Origin: Bacteroidota bacterium
Lineage (GTDB): Bacteria > Bacteroidota > Bacteroidia > Bacteroidales > FEN-979
Assembly: GCA_026391795.1 (NCBI GenBank)
Contig: JAPLDI010000015.1
Location: 132,557-196,556 of the forward strand
DNA length: 64,000 nucleotides
Direction of reading: 5' to 3'
In this document: piece after piece, positions 8,911 to 18,026 of the stretch
Numbering within the stretch: the stretch's first letter is position 1
Layout of the letters: every line of letters starts with the position of its first letter
Notes under the pieces: model-generated
Databases searched by the model: none
Told to the model about the DNA's origin: nothing
What the model saw: only the letters and a program-made list of their open reading frames with translations
Translations under genes and position numbers: made by a program

Positions 8911-10140
8911 TTATAAACTGCCTTCGTCGTAAGCTTTTTCGCCATGGAGTGCGATGTCGAGTCCCAGTTTCTCATCTGCTTCGGTAACCCTGACCCTGAC
9001 CACCAGATTGATGAGTGCAAGCATGATATACGTGAAGATGAAAGCATAAGCAGATGCTGCCAAAACGGTGATCAGCTGTTTGAAGAAAAATGTTGATTCA
9101 CCAAAAGCCAGCCCGTTGATGGTGACCGCGGGATTGATCAGTTTGCTGGCAAATACCCCCAGGAGGATGGTGCCGAGAACACCTCCGACACCATGTACTC
9201 CCCAGACATCCAGCGCATCATCCCACTTCATCCGGTTCTTCCACTGAACAGCCATATAGCAGAGTACCCCTGCTGCAATCCCGATAAGGGGTGAAGCCCA
9301 GAGCGGAACAAAACCTGCACAGGGAGTGATGGTTGCAAGTCCGGCGATAGATCCGGTTAGCAATCCAAGTAATTTTGGCCTTCCTTCGCGGATCCATTCA
9401 ATGACCACCCATGCTGCTGTGGCAAAAGAAGCAGCGATGTCCGTATTCAGAAACGCGATGGCTGTGATCTTGTCAACCTGCAGCTCACTTCCGGCATTAA
9501 ACCCGTACCATCCAAACCACAATAATCCGGATCCGATGGCAACAAGGGGAATGCTGTTAGGTGTCGAATTTTTATCCACCCGGGCACCGATGTAGAAAAC
9601 AGAGGCAAGGGCCGCAAACCCTGCAGTAGCATGAACCACAATCCCGCCTGCGAAATCAAGAACACCCCACTGTGCAAGCAATCCGTTACCCCAGATCATA
9701 TGAACGAAGGGGTAATAAACAAGGATTTGCCAGGCAGTCAGAAAGATCATGTACGATTTGAAAGTTACACGGCCGGTGAAGGCCCCGGTGATCAAAGCCG
9801 GTGTGATGATGGCAAACATCATCTGGTAGGCGATAAAAACGATCTCAGGGATTTTCCCGTTTCCCGCATAAGCAGAATCGAGGCTCACTCCGTGGAGAAA
9901 AGCCTTGTCGAAATTTCCGAAGAATCCCCCTGCACCACCACTGAAGCAGAGAGAATAACCGAAAGCAAACCACAATACGGTTGTCCACCCCAGGGATGCA
10001 AAACTCTGGATCATGATGCCCAGGATATTTCTTTTTGTGGCCAGCCCCCCGTAAAAGAAAGCCAGCGCAGGCGTCATAAGCATGACGAGGCTTGCCGATA
10101 ACAGCATGAAGCCCGTTGAACCCGTGTCAAATTGTCCCAT
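8911..10140 (-). CDS. amt: Ammonium transporter Amt
   Basis: This 409-residue polytopic membrane protein has about eleven hydrophobic segments and conducts ammonium across the inner membrane. Family signatures are visible from the N-terminus (LMTPALAFFYGGL) through GGIVVHATAGFAAL and VHGVGGVLGTIL, whose histidines form the twin-His pore pair. It has no P-II (glnK) gene next to it, unlike many amt genes. Instead an outer-membrane porin-like gene precedes it by about 100 nt on the same strand. A clear terminator follows at 8855-8885. Confidence 0.96.
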   Translation of the reverse strand: MGQFDTGSTGFMLLSASLVMLMTPALAFFYGGLATKRNILGIMIQSFASLGWTTVLWFAFGYSLCFSGGAGGFFGNFDKAFLHGVSLDSAYAGNGKIPEIVFIAYQMMFAIITPALITGAFTGRVTFKSYMIFLTAWQILVYYPFVHMIWGNGLLAQWGVLDFAGGIVVHATAGFAALASVFYIGARVDKNSTPNSIPLVAIGSGLLWFGWYGFNAGSELQVDKITAIAFLNTDIAASFATAAWVVIEWIREGRPKLLGLLTGSIAGLATITPCAGFVPLWASPLIGIAAGVLCYMAVQWKNRMKWDDALDVWGVHGVGGVLGTILLGVFASKLINPAVTINGLAFGESTFFFKQLITVLAASAYAFIFTYIMLALINLVVRVRVTEADEKLGLDIALHGEKAYDEGSL

Positions 10141-10242
10141 TGTTTTTTAGAATTAGAATTATAAGTATGAATTATGAATTGTTTTCTGGTTTTAGGTACC
10201 AAGTATTGGGTATCAGTTATTATATTTTCGCCAGTTCACCAC

Positions 10243-11043
10243 TTATAAACTGACTCCGAACACCAGAAAAATACTCTGTGCCTGGGGATTCGTAATGACC
10301 GAGGTAAAGACGGGCAACTCAAAATCTTTTGTGATCCGGATCGATTTTGAAACGGTCAGCCCGGCATTCACAACTCCTCCATATGGCCCGTACCACCCGC
10401 TGCCGAAAGGAATACCGCCTACGAAGGGTTTTACTCCGATTCCCCTGACCGCAAAAGGGTAGGAGAGTTCAAGGTAGGTTGAGTAATTGTTCGATGTTCC
10501 CAGTCCGTAAACGCCGGTCGAGTCTTTTCCTTTATCGGCTCCATAAATCAGGGTGCCTGCAAATACCTGCAGAGGGAATTGTTCCGGACCATTGAAAGTT
10601 AAACAGGCTTCAAAAGCGTGCCCGGTGGTCCTGGAATCATAGTTAAAGTACTTGTTGTTTTCATTTGGTGTGAGTCCGTTCGGAAAGAAATAATCTGTAA
10701 CCCCTACCGTAAACCATTTCCAGGTATACGAAATATAAGGGTCAACTTCAGCGTAATTTCCTGAATTTTCATTGTAGATGAATCCGTAGGAACCCCATAC
10801 CCCTACCTTGAAACCCGAAACTGAAAATGCGACATTTGGCTGTATGGACGGAGAATTTCCATAATCTTTTCCCCTCCAGATGTAGCGGCTCATGAGGTCT
10901 GCCCCAAGGCCGAACTTTGCTTTTCCCTCTGAACCCTTTTCTTCCGGGTGTGTGTCATCGTTTTGTGAAAAACAGGGAAAGATGGAAATTGAAATAAGGA
11001 GAACAGTCAGGAGCAACTTGCAGGAGCATACGGTTCTTTTCAT
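10243..11043 (-). CDS. TorF-like outer membrane beta-barrel (porin-like) protein
   Basis: This 266-residue protein has a signal peptide (residues 1-26, ending CFSQ) and a mature part rich in alternating aromatic strands. The segment FGLGADLMSRYIWRGKDYG followed by PNVAFSVSGFKVGVWGSYG resembles the TorF/gcw_chp family of putative porins, and the chain ends on a typical barrel strand (SIFLVFGVSL). It is upstream of amt in the same direction, so a role in outer-membrane passage of small nitrogen compounds is a context inference only. Confidence 0.65.
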   Translation of the reverse strand: MKRTVCSCKLLLTVLLISISIFPCFSQNDDTHPEEKGSEGKAKFGLGADLMSRYIWRGKDYGNSPSIQPNVAFSVSGFKVGVWGSYGFIYNENSGNYAEVDPYISYTWKWFTVGVTDYFFPNGLTPNENNKYFNYDSRTTGHAFEACLTFNGPEQFPLQVFAGTLIYGADKGKDSTGVYGLGTSNNYSTYLELSYPFAVRGIGVKPFVGGIPFGSGWYGPYGGVVNAGLTVSKSIRITKDFELPVFTSVITNPQAQSIFLVFGVSL

Positions 11044-11066
11044 CGGAGGCAGAAATGTTACAGATC

Positions 11067-11095
11067 AAATGAGTGCCACAATGTTACACTCATTT
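11067..11095. promoter_or_regulatory. Perfect 9-bp inverted repeat upstream of the porin-amt pair
   Basis: The arms AAATGAGTG (11067-11075) and CACTCATTT (11087-11095) are exactly complementary, with an 11-nt spacer. The site begins about 24 nt before the porin-like start codon. It could be an operator or an mRNA leader hairpin. No T run makes it a terminator for the regulator gene. Confidence 0.4.
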
Positions 11096-11180
11096 AAAAT
11101 GCTGTACAATCCTGTAAATTACGGATATTAAAATAAGGGAGAAAGAGACCGAAGATAAGAGTATTACGTATTTTTTCTGA

Positions 11181-11840
11181 TCAGATCTCGGCGATCTTGT
11201 TCCGGATGGCATATTTCACCAGTTCGACCGTCGATTTCAATCCCAGTTTCCGCATTATGTGGTTTTTGTGGGTTTCGACCGTACGGATGCTGATCCCGAG
11301 TTTATCGCTGATTTCCTTGTTGATCAGGCCTTCCACATAGAGCTTCAGAATTTCAATCTCCCGGCTGGTGATGGTTGCACCGGGACTGTCATTCTCCTTT
11401 TCCTCGCTGGTAGCCCTTTTTACGTAGCTTTTCAGCATGATTTTCGAAATGGAGTCGCTGAAGAATTCTTCCCCGTTATGGATGGCATGGATAGCAAGGA
11501 GGAGTTCCTCTCTTGAAGTGTTTTTTGGAAGGTATCCCCTGGCACCGGCATTCAGGGAATTGAAGATGAACTCTTCATTGGTGTACATGGACAGGATCAG
11601 GACCCGAATGTCAGGATGTTCACTGCAAATCTGCCGGGTGATCTCAATGCCGGAGATGCCGGGCAGGGATATATCCATGATCAGGAGATCGGGATTCAGG
11701 GTTTCCAGCTTTTTATTAAGTTCCTCCGACCCGGAAGCTTCCCCGATGATGGCAATATCCGGGACCCCCGTGAGCAACGCCTTGATCCCGTCCCTTACAA
11801 GCTGATGGTCGTCCACCAGGATAATTTTAATTTTCTTCAT
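11181..11840 (-). CDS. NarL/LuxR-type response regulator
   Basis: This 219-residue response regulator has an N-terminal receiver with acidic residues D10 and D11, phosphoacceptor D56 in LLIMDISLPG and K106, and a C-terminal LuxR-type helix-turn-helix (LTSREIEILKL, INKEISDKLGISIRTVETHKNHIMRKL). It would bind DNA when phosphorylated. The kinase gene lies 4 nt upstream on the same strand, so the two form a pair. The regulon is unknown; the porin-amt genes downstream are candidates by position only. Confidence 0.95.
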   Translation of the reverse strand: MKKIKIILVDDHQLVRDGIKALLTGVPDIAIIGEASGSEELNKKLETLNPDLLIMDISLPGISGIEITRQICSEHPDIRVLILSMYTNEEFIFNSLNAGARGYLPKNTSREELLLAIHAIHNGEEFFSDSISKIMLKSYVKRATSEEKENDSPGATITSREIEILKLYVEGLINKEISDKLGISIRTVETHKNHIMRKLGLKSTVELVKYAIRNKIAEI

Positions 11841-11844
11841 CTTT

Positions 11845-13593
11845 TTACAATACAGGTATATTGATGATCAGGGTTGTTCCTTCTCCTTCCGATGAGACGA
11901 GATTGATGGTTCCCTGCATCAGGGTGACCCGTTCACGCATGTTGTGCAACCCGTTTCCTTTCTCGAAGGCCGCATCTTCAACATCAAAACCCCTGCCGTC
12001 ATCCCGGAGAATAAAAGTAATCATATCTTTTGACCGGGAGAGGGTAAAGGTAACTTCTTTTGCACCGGAATGTTTCACAATGTTGTTCAGTGCCTCCTGC
12101 GCGATCCGGTAGATATACGTTTTTGTCTTTGTGCTGATGTTTTCAAGCTCTCCTGTTGACTGAAAAAGGATCTCAGGGCCGCCATTTTCCTCTGTCTCTT
12201 CACACAGGTTTTTCAGTGCAAGTGTGATCCCGAACACTTCCAGCACGGAAGGCATCAGGTTGTTCGATATTCTCCTGATCTCATCGATGGTAACATTGAA
12301 CTGCTCTTTGAGGATCCGGATCTGTTCCTTGACATCTGCATCCTCCATGTAGAGCAGGCTTTCAAGACGGAGTTTATGGGCAATCAAAGATTGTCCGATC
12401 CCGTCATGGATCTCGCGCGATAACCGCTGCCGCTCCTTCTCCCCGGCGTCGATTACTGACCTGAGCCTTCCGGTTCTCTCCATCTGAAGTTCGTGGTTTT
12501 TTTCCTTGATCTGGACGGACATGGAATTAAAAGTTTCGGTCAGGGCTCCGATCTCATCATTCGACCGGACTGGGATATCGATATCATACTGCCCCTTCCC
12601 AACCTTGAGGGCGGCCTCCTTCAGCTGAATAATCGGCTTTGTGATCCGTTTCGATATCATGAAAACAAAGACAAAGAAGATGACGGAGATCAGCATGCTC
12701 AGCAACATGATGCTGTTACGCATCCTGTAAATGGGAACCATGGCTTCTTTCTGATCGATCTCGGCGAGGATGAACCATTCAAGCCCGGGAATCTTCAGGC
12801 TGCTATAAGAGGACAATACCATGATCGATCGGTAATCAGTGGTGATGATATGTCCTTCTTCACCGCGGATTGCACTCATGATAGGCTGAGTGTGAACCGT
12901 CGTCTTCAATATGGAATTGGGAATAAACCGTGAACTTGACCTTATTTTAAAATCGCTGCCAACAAGGTATGTCTCACCCGTCAATCCCAGCCCGCTCTTC
13001 GGATCGTTGTTGAGCATGATGGTGTTGATCTCATCTGCAGGAAGTTCAAGAACAATCCGTCCAGCAGGTTGCTGCTGATCATTAAAAATGGGTGCTTCGA
13101 TAAATAATCTCACATTTCCAGAAACAGGATCAACGATTTCATCATGAATAATGAGGGACGATTGAGAATTTTCGCCGTTGGGTTCAATTCTACCCTGTTC
13201 GATTCCTGAACCGGCGATAGTTCCTTTCATGAATCTTCCATTTGCCGATTGTATCCTGACGGTTGTAAAGTAGCCGGTAAGCGGTTTGTATTTTTTGAGG
13301 TAGGTTTTCAGCGAAGTTTCGCAATCCTTTTCAGGGGCTTTCCCCAGCATCCTGAGGATTTCCCGGGTATCTTCCAATCCTGAGAGAAGGTTCATTTCCC
13401 TTGTCCTGTCCTGAAAGAAGATCTCGACCTGGTTTTTTTTAGCAATCCTGAGGGAAGTGAGCTGATCGAAGGTACGGTCGATGAGCGCGTCACGCGTACT
13501 TGAAAAAGAGTAGAATCCGATGATGAAAATAGTACCCAGCCCGAGAAAGAGGAAATAGAGGATAAGTTTCTCGCTCAGGCTTATTTTCCTCAT
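11845..13593 (-). CDS. Sensor histidine kinase (cache, HAMP, HisKA_3)
   Basis: This 582-residue membrane kinase starts at the ATG at 13593 (MRKISLSEKL). An upstream in-frame ATG at 13644 would put 17 polar residues before the first membrane helix. The order is: membrane helix (about 10-30), periplasmic cache-like sensor (about 35-280), second membrane helix (about 295-315), HAMP (ISKRITKPIIQL onward), HisKA_3 with phosphoacceptor His in REIHDGIGQ near residue 395, and an HATPase domain ending GEGTTLIINIPVL. This architecture pairs with NarL-type regulators, and the next gene is one. Confidence 0.92.
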   Translation of the reverse strand: MRKISLSEKLILYFLFLGLGTIFIIGFYSFSSTRDALIDRTFDQLTSLRIAKKNQVEIFFQDRTREMNLLSGLEDTREILRMLGKAPEKDCETSLKTYLKKYKPLTGYFTTVRIQSANGRFMKGTIAGSGIEQGRIEPNGENSQSSLIIHDEIVDPVSGNVRLFIEAPIFNDQQQPAGRIVLELPADEINTIMLNNDPKSGLGLTGETYLVGSDFKIRSSSRFIPNSILKTTVHTQPIMSAIRGEEGHIITTDYRSIMVLSSYSSLKIPGLEWFILAEIDQKEAMVPIYRMRNSIMLLSMLISVIFFVFVFMISKRITKPIIQLKEAALKVGKGQYDIDIPVRSNDEIGALTETFNSMSVQIKEKNHELQMERTGRLRSVIDAGEKERQRLSREIHDGIGQSLIAHKLRLESLLYMEDADVKEQIRILKEQFNVTIDEIRRISNNLMPSVLEVFGITLALKNLCEETEENGGPEILFQSTGELENISTKTKTYIYRIAQEALNNIVKHSGAKEVTFTLSRSKDMITFILRDDGRGFDVEDAAFEKGNGLHNMRERVTLMQGTINLVSSEGEGTTLIINIPVL

Positions 13594-13675
13594 CGAAATT
13601 TTGCTATTTTTGGCTTTTTGCTCCGGCAGGATCATTAAAAACAAAGGATTTAAAGCTTATTCATATCTTTTAAAC

Positions 13676-14182
13676 ATGGCAAAGATCGGGATATTTTACG
13701 GCTCCACTACCGGCAACACGGAAAAAGTTGCCGATCTCATCCGCAAGGCTTTCGGTGAGGCAAATGCTGATGTGTTCAACGTGGATGTCACCGAACAACC
13801 GGATGTTGAAAAATACGAATACCTGGTCTTTGGAGTCTCCACGTGGGGCGTAAGTGATCTCCAGGATGATTTTGAAGATTTCATGGATATCCTTGACCCG
13901 ATCGATTTTTCAGGAAAAAAGGTTGCCCTTTTCGGACTCGGGGATCAGAGCACTTACACCGATTCCTTCGTGGATGCCATGGGAATCCTTTTCGACCGGC
14001 TGAAGAAAAAAGGAGTAAAGATCGTTGGGTTTGTATCCCGGAAAGGATACAGTTTCAATTCATCCCTTGCACTCGTAAAGGACCAGCTTGTCGGGCTGGC
14101 TATTGATGAAGAGTTTGAGAGTAACCTGACAGGACAAAGGGTCTCATCTTGGGTGGATTTGTTAAGGAAAGAATTTGTTTGA
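13676..14182 (+). CDS. fldA: Flavodoxin
   Basis: This 168-residue FMN-binding electron carrier has the phosphate-binding loop GSTTGNTEKVADLI at residues 8-21 and the flavin-stacking regions STWGVSDLQDDFEDF and GLGDQSTYTDSFVDAMG typical of long-chain flavodoxins. It replaces ferredoxin in low-iron conditions in many bacteria. The ATG at 13676 was chosen because it begins the conserved MAKIGIFYG; a longer reading frame adds 25 unrelated residues. A TATTTTTG box at 13605-13612 may be its -7 element. The gene is divergent from the kinase gene. Confidence 0.95.
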   Translation: MAKIGIFYGSTTGNTEKVADLIRKAFGEANADVFNVDVTEQPDVEKYEYLVFGVSTWGVSDLQDDFEDFMDILDPIDFSGKKVALFGLGDQSTYTDSFVDAMGILFDRLKKKGVKIVGFVSRKGYSFNSSLALVKDQLVGLAIDEEFESNLTGQRVSSWVDLLRKEFV

Positions 14183-14185
14183 GCG

Positions 14186-14227
14186 GAACAAGGTACACTG
14201 AACAAGGTGCACGGAACAAGGTACACG
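14186..14227. repeat. 14-bp tandem repeat after fldA
   Basis: Three 14-bp units start at 14186, 14200 and 14214, with consensus GAACAAGGTACACG and small variations. The array begins 4 nt after the flavodoxin stop codon. Confidence 0.9.
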
Positions 14228-14280
14228 GTAAATTATAAACTTTGCACCGTGAACCGCTTGCCGGTCCAAATAGAAACAAA

Positions 14281-16614
14281 ATGAAACAAAACCTGTTTAC
14301 TCTATTCGCACTACTCACCATCTTGTTCGCCAACGGACAGGAGAAGACCACAACCTATGTAACCGATCCTTCCGGCACTCCGCCCGACCTCATCATTTCC
14401 CTGAAACACATCCGTGCAGATGTAAAGTTCAAGCCTGAAGAAAACAAGGTCCTGGCGAGGGCGGAATTTATTTTCACAACCAACCGCTACCAGACCGATT
14501 CGATCGTTTTTTATGCCCCTGAATTCAGTGTAAACTCAATTCAGATCACGGGGAAGGATCTCCTCTTCAAGCTGCGTTCTTCAGACTGGAAGCTCAATGG
14601 CTCAAACCTGGTCATTTATCCACCGGGATCGCTCCTCAGGTTTCATTCGGAGTATACACTTTTAATCGAATACACTGCCCAGCCAAAAGCAGGTGCTATC
14701 TACTTTATCGGCTGGAGACCAGAGGAAAAAGGCAAACGGAAGGAGATCTGGGCACATCGTCCGCACGGCTGGCTGCCATACATGGATGCACGCATCACAA
14801 TGGACATGTACTACACGTTCGACCGTAAGTTCAACGTCTTTGCCAACGGTGACCGTATGGATGTGAGCGACAATCCCGACAGCACGAAGACATGGCATTA
14901 CCGGATGGCAAAGAATCATCCCTATTTTTCAACGGCCATCGTTATCGGTGATTATAATTTCAGCTCCTCCCTGTCGGCCCGGGGGGTGCCCCTCGAATTC
15001 TGGTACTACCGTGGCCAGGAAGACAAGGTTAAGCCAACCTATCAGTATACGGAGGCAATGATGGATTTCCTCGAAAAGGAGACGGGAATGAATTATCCAT
15101 ACCCGATTTATCGTCAGGCTCCGGTGATTGATTACATGTATGGCGCAATGGAGACAACCACTTCGACCGTATTCGGCGATTTTATCTTCATTGATCCGCA
15201 TGCCTTCTGGCAAAGGAACTACATCAACACCAATGTTCATGAGATGGCCCACCAGTGGTTTGGCAACTGCGTCGCACACCTTGTGAACAAGGACGTTTGG
15301 CTGACGGAAAGTTTCGCCACCTATTATGCGAAGATCTTTGAAAAGTCGGTTTTTGGAAAAGATCAGTTTCAGAATGTTGCGAATGACGAGCTGAACCTTG
15401 CCCTGAGTGCTGCAAAAAGCAACAACTACCCGGTAGGCAGTTCAATGGGGGGAAATGCAAGGATCTATCAGAAGGGTTCGCTGGTGCTTGCAATGCTCCG
15501 CAATGTAATGGGTGACGGTGAATTTCACGATGCCATTAAATTGTACCTCGACAGGTACAGTTTCCAGTATGCCCAGACCAGTGACCTGATACGATGCATC
15601 TATGATGCAACTGGAAAATCCTACGCATGGTTCTTTGAGGAGTGGATCCTTCACGGAGGGGAACCCGATTACAAAGTCTCTTATACCGTTCTTGATGATA
15701 CGACCGGCAAACGCTCAACGCATATCACAGTAACACAGATGCAGGAGATCACTAATCTTGTAGGTTTGTTCAGGATGCCCATACTTTTTGAAGTTCATTA
15801 CAAAGATCAGAAATCAGATAGCCGGGTTGAATGGATTGAAAATAAAACCAGCGAGGTTATCATTCCCAATGAGGATAAGAAACCAATTGATTTTGTCCTT
15901 TTCGATCCGGGAAGAAATGTAATGAAGAAAGTGACTTTTGACAAAAGTTTTGAAGAGTTGTCGGCCCAGGCCATGAGAGCGTCTGAGATGATCGACCGCT
16001 ACGATGCCCTTGTTGCTTTGCGTTCATTTCCGGTTTCACAGAAAAAATCAGTCCTGCTAAACTGTTACATGAAAGAGACTTTTCATTTAACAAAGACGGA
16101 GATCATCGATCAGCTCTCGGCCGACAGGACCGATCCTGTCATTGGGCTCTTCCGCCAGGCTCTGAATGACAGCGATGCCAATGTGAGGAAAGCGGTTCTT
16201 AAAGATGTCTTTCCTGTACCGGTTTCACTTCAATCAGAAACCGAAAAAGCGTTGAAAGATTACTCGTACCTCAACCAGGAACTGGCCTTGCAAAACTTGT
16301 GTATGTCATTTCCGGAGAAGACCATCACCTATCTTGAGATTACAAAAGAGCTTACCGGTTGGAGGGGTTTGAATATCCGGATGAAATGGCTGGAGATTGC
16401 CATCGGGAACGGCAAAAACGAATTCCTGCCGGAGCTGATCACCTATTCCGGGCCGGGATTCGAGTTTGAAACCCGGATGAATGCCCTTCTGGTGATGAAA
16501 AGGTTGAGGTACATTGATGATACTGTGCTGGCCAATGCACGATCGGCGAGCCAGCACTGGAACAACAAACTCAGGGATGTTGGGAAGGAGTACTTGAATT
16601 ATTTCGGAAAATAA
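14281..16614 (+). CDS. M1-family zinc aminopeptidase, exported
   Basis: This 777-residue peptidase starts at the ATG at 14281, which opens a signal peptide (MKQNLFTLFALLTILFANGQ). The catalytic core has GAMETTTSTVF, a variant of the GxMEN exopeptidase motif, then HEMAHQWFGN with zinc ligands H320 and H324 and catalytic E321, and the third ligand E343 in ESFATYY. The N-terminal part is the M1 beta-saddle. The C-terminal ~220 residues look like helical repeats. It probably trims peptides in the periplasm. The replacement of N in GAMEN by T is unusual and might alter substrate choice. Confidence 0.92.
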   Translation: MKQNLFTLFALLTILFANGQEKTTTYVTDPSGTPPDLIISLKHIRADVKFKPEENKVLARAEFIFTTNRYQTDSIVFYAPEFSVNSIQITGKDLLFKLRSSDWKLNGSNLVIYPPGSLLRFHSEYTLLIEYTAQPKAGAIYFIGWRPEEKGKRKEIWAHRPHGWLPYMDARITMDMYYTFDRKFNVFANGDRMDVSDNPDSTKTWHYRMAKNHPYFSTAIVIGDYNFSSSLSARGVPLEFWYYRGQEDKVKPTYQYTEAMMDFLEKETGMNYPYPIYRQAPVIDYMYGAMETTTSTVFGDFIFIDPHAFWQRNYINTNVHEMAHQWFGNCVAHLVNKDVWLTESFATYYAKIFEKSVFGKDQFQNVANDELNLALSAAKSNNYPVGSSMGGNARIYQKGSLVLAMLRNVMGDGEFHDAIKLYLDRYSFQYAQTSDLIRCIYDATGKSYAWFFEEWILHGGEPDYKVSYTVLDDTTGKRSTHITVTQMQEITNLVGLFRMPILFEVHYKDQKSDSRVEWIENKTSEVIIPNEDKKPIDFVLFDPGRNVMKKVTFDKSFEELSAQAMRASEMIDRYDALVALRSFPVSQKKSVLLNCYMKETFHLTKTEIIDQLSADRTDPVIGLFRQALNDSDANVRKAVLKDVFPVPVSLQSETEKALKDYSYLNQELALQNLCMSFPEKTITYLEITKELTGWRGLNIRMKWLEIAIGNGKNEFLPELITYSGPGFEFETRMNALLVMKRLRYIDDTVLANARSASQHWNNKLRDVGKEYLNYFGK

Positions 16615-16616
16615 GC

Positions 16617-16663
16617 AAGTTTATAAAGTTTGTAAAGTTTGTAAAGTTATAAAGTTCATAAAG
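16617..16663. repeat. 9-bp tandem repeat (AAGTTTGTA-like)
   Basis: About five imperfect units of AAGTTTATA or AAGTTTGTA run head to tail just after the M1 peptidase stop codon. Confidence 0.85.
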
Positions 16664-16695
16664 GCACACTCTTTTCACAAATCTCAACACTCACG

Positions 16696-16727
16696 CATCC
16701 AGCATCCAGTATCCAGTATCCAGCATC
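16696..16727. repeat. 7-bp tandem repeat abutting the MFS start codon
   Basis: Units of CATCCAG and TATCCAG are repeated four times, with a partial fifth, and end 1 nt before the ATG at 16729. The array occupies the place where a ribosome-binding site would be. No purine-rich Shine-Dalgarno is visible. Confidence 0.9.
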
Positions 16728-16728
16728 T

Positions 16729-17919
16729 ATGTCAAAGATTTTTACCCGAACCATTCTCCTGGTTTCCTTTGTCAGCCTCTTCACTGATATTGCAAGTGAG
16801 ATGCTATACCCCATCATGCCGGTATACCTTCGCTCAATCGGATTTTCTGTTCTTCTGATCGGTATCCTGGAAGGAGTTGCCGAAGCCACTGCCGGCTTGT
16901 CAAAAGGCTATTTCGGAAATCTCTCCGATCTTCTTCAGAAGAGGGTTGTGTTTGTCAGGGGCGGATACCTGCTCAGTGCAATCTCCAAACCCTTGCTGGC
17001 CATCTTCACCTTCCCGCTCTGGATTTTCTTTGCCCGTACGCTCGACCGGTTCGGGAAAGGACTGCGTACCAGCGCACGCGATGCCATGCTCAGTGATGAA
17101 ACCACCCCCGAACACAAAGGAAAGGTCTTCGGGTTTCACCGTTCGATGGATACTGTGGGTGCCGCCATTGGCCCTGTCTTTGCCCTGATCTTCCTTTATT
17201 TTTATCCGGAACATTACAAATGGCTCTTCATCATTGCATTTTTCCCCGGACTTATCGCAATCTCTCTCACGTTTTTTCTAAAAGACAAAAACAGCTCATC
17301 AACTCAACAGCTCATCAACTCAACAGCTGATAAGCCTGGTTTCTTCTCCTACTTCCGCTACTGGAAAAGAGCCTCACCTGGCTACCGGAAGCTTTCCTCA
17401 GGGTTGCTTGCCTTTACCCTCTTCAACAGTTCCGATGCTTTTCTTCTGCTAGCCTTGAAAAACCAGGGAATGTCAGATACATGGATGATCGGGTTTTACA
17501 TTTTTTATAACCTGGTTTATGCCTCGCTCTCCTACCCGCTGGGCGCCATTGCCGACAAGGTTGGCCTGAAGACCATGCTCATCCTGGGCTTAACCGTATT
17601 TTCCTTTGTTTATTTTTTCTTCGGATTTGCCACCTCGATGGTTGCATTCGGAATTCTCTTTTTGTTTTATGCGTTCTATGCAGCGGCGACGGAAGGAATC
17701 TCCAAAGCACTTATCTCCAATATGGCCGACAAGGCTGACACCGCTACGGCGATTGGTTTTTATACCAGTTTTGCCAGCATCTTCGCACTGTTGTCGAGTA
17801 CCCTTTCCGGTCTGCTCTGGTTTTCCATCGGGCCGAAGGCGATGTTCATGATCTCGGGGGCGGGTGTTTTTGCAGTTACCATTTATCTTATCCTGATCCT
17901 CGGAAAGAGAGCGCGATAA
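16729..17919 (+). CDS. MFS transporter
   Basis: This 396-residue protein has about twelve hydrophobic segments and the major facilitator pattern, with an N-terminal DIASEMLYPIMPVYL helix and the cytoplasmic loop DRFGKGLRTSARDAMLSDE between early helices. The latter resembles a group of MFS proteins that are mostly uncharacterised. Substrate is unknown. The central cytoplasmic loop (near residue 190) contains NSSSTQQLINSTADK, encoded by a 16-bp tandem repeat. The start codon is preceded by another tandem repeat instead of a ribosome-binding site. Confidence 0.85.
   Translation: MSKIFTRTILLVSFVSLFTDIASEMLYPIMPVYLRSIGFSVLLIGILEGVAEATAGLSKGYFGNLSDLLQKRVVFVRGGYLLSAISKPLLAIFTFPLWIFFARTLDRFGKGLRTSARDAMLSDETTPEHKGKVFGFHRSMDTVGAAIGPVFALIFLYFYPEHYKWLFIIAFFPGLIAISLTFFLKDKNSSSTQQLINSTADKPGFFSYFRYWKRASPGYRKLSSGLLAFTLFNSSDAFLLLALKNQGMSDTWMIGFYIFYNLVYASLSYPLGAIADKVGLKTMLILGLTVFSFVYFFFGFATSMVAFGILFLFYAFYAAATEGISKALISNMADKADTATAIGFYTSFASIFALLSSTLSGLLWFSIGPKAMFMISGAGVFAVTIYLILILGKRAR
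17290..17334. repeat. 16-bp tandem repeat inside the MFS gene
   Basis: AACAGCTCATCAACTC occurs twice exactly (17290-17305 and 17306-17321), followed by a partial third copy. The unit is not a multiple of three, so each copy is read in a different frame, yet the gene stays open. It encodes the central cytoplasmic loop. Confidence 0.9.
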
Positions 17920-18026
17920 GCCAAACCCAAAGCCCGGATTATCTTCTCTCGGACATTGCGTAAAAAAAAGCAGTTTCCTTCGTAAATTAGCTTTGTTATA
18001 TTCAGGAATACCTAAAATCATTAAAG

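Noticed and set aside
9631-10101. 156-residue frame opposite amt
   Set aside because: It is antisense to a well-conserved gene, and its biased composition mirrors the membrane helices on the other strand.
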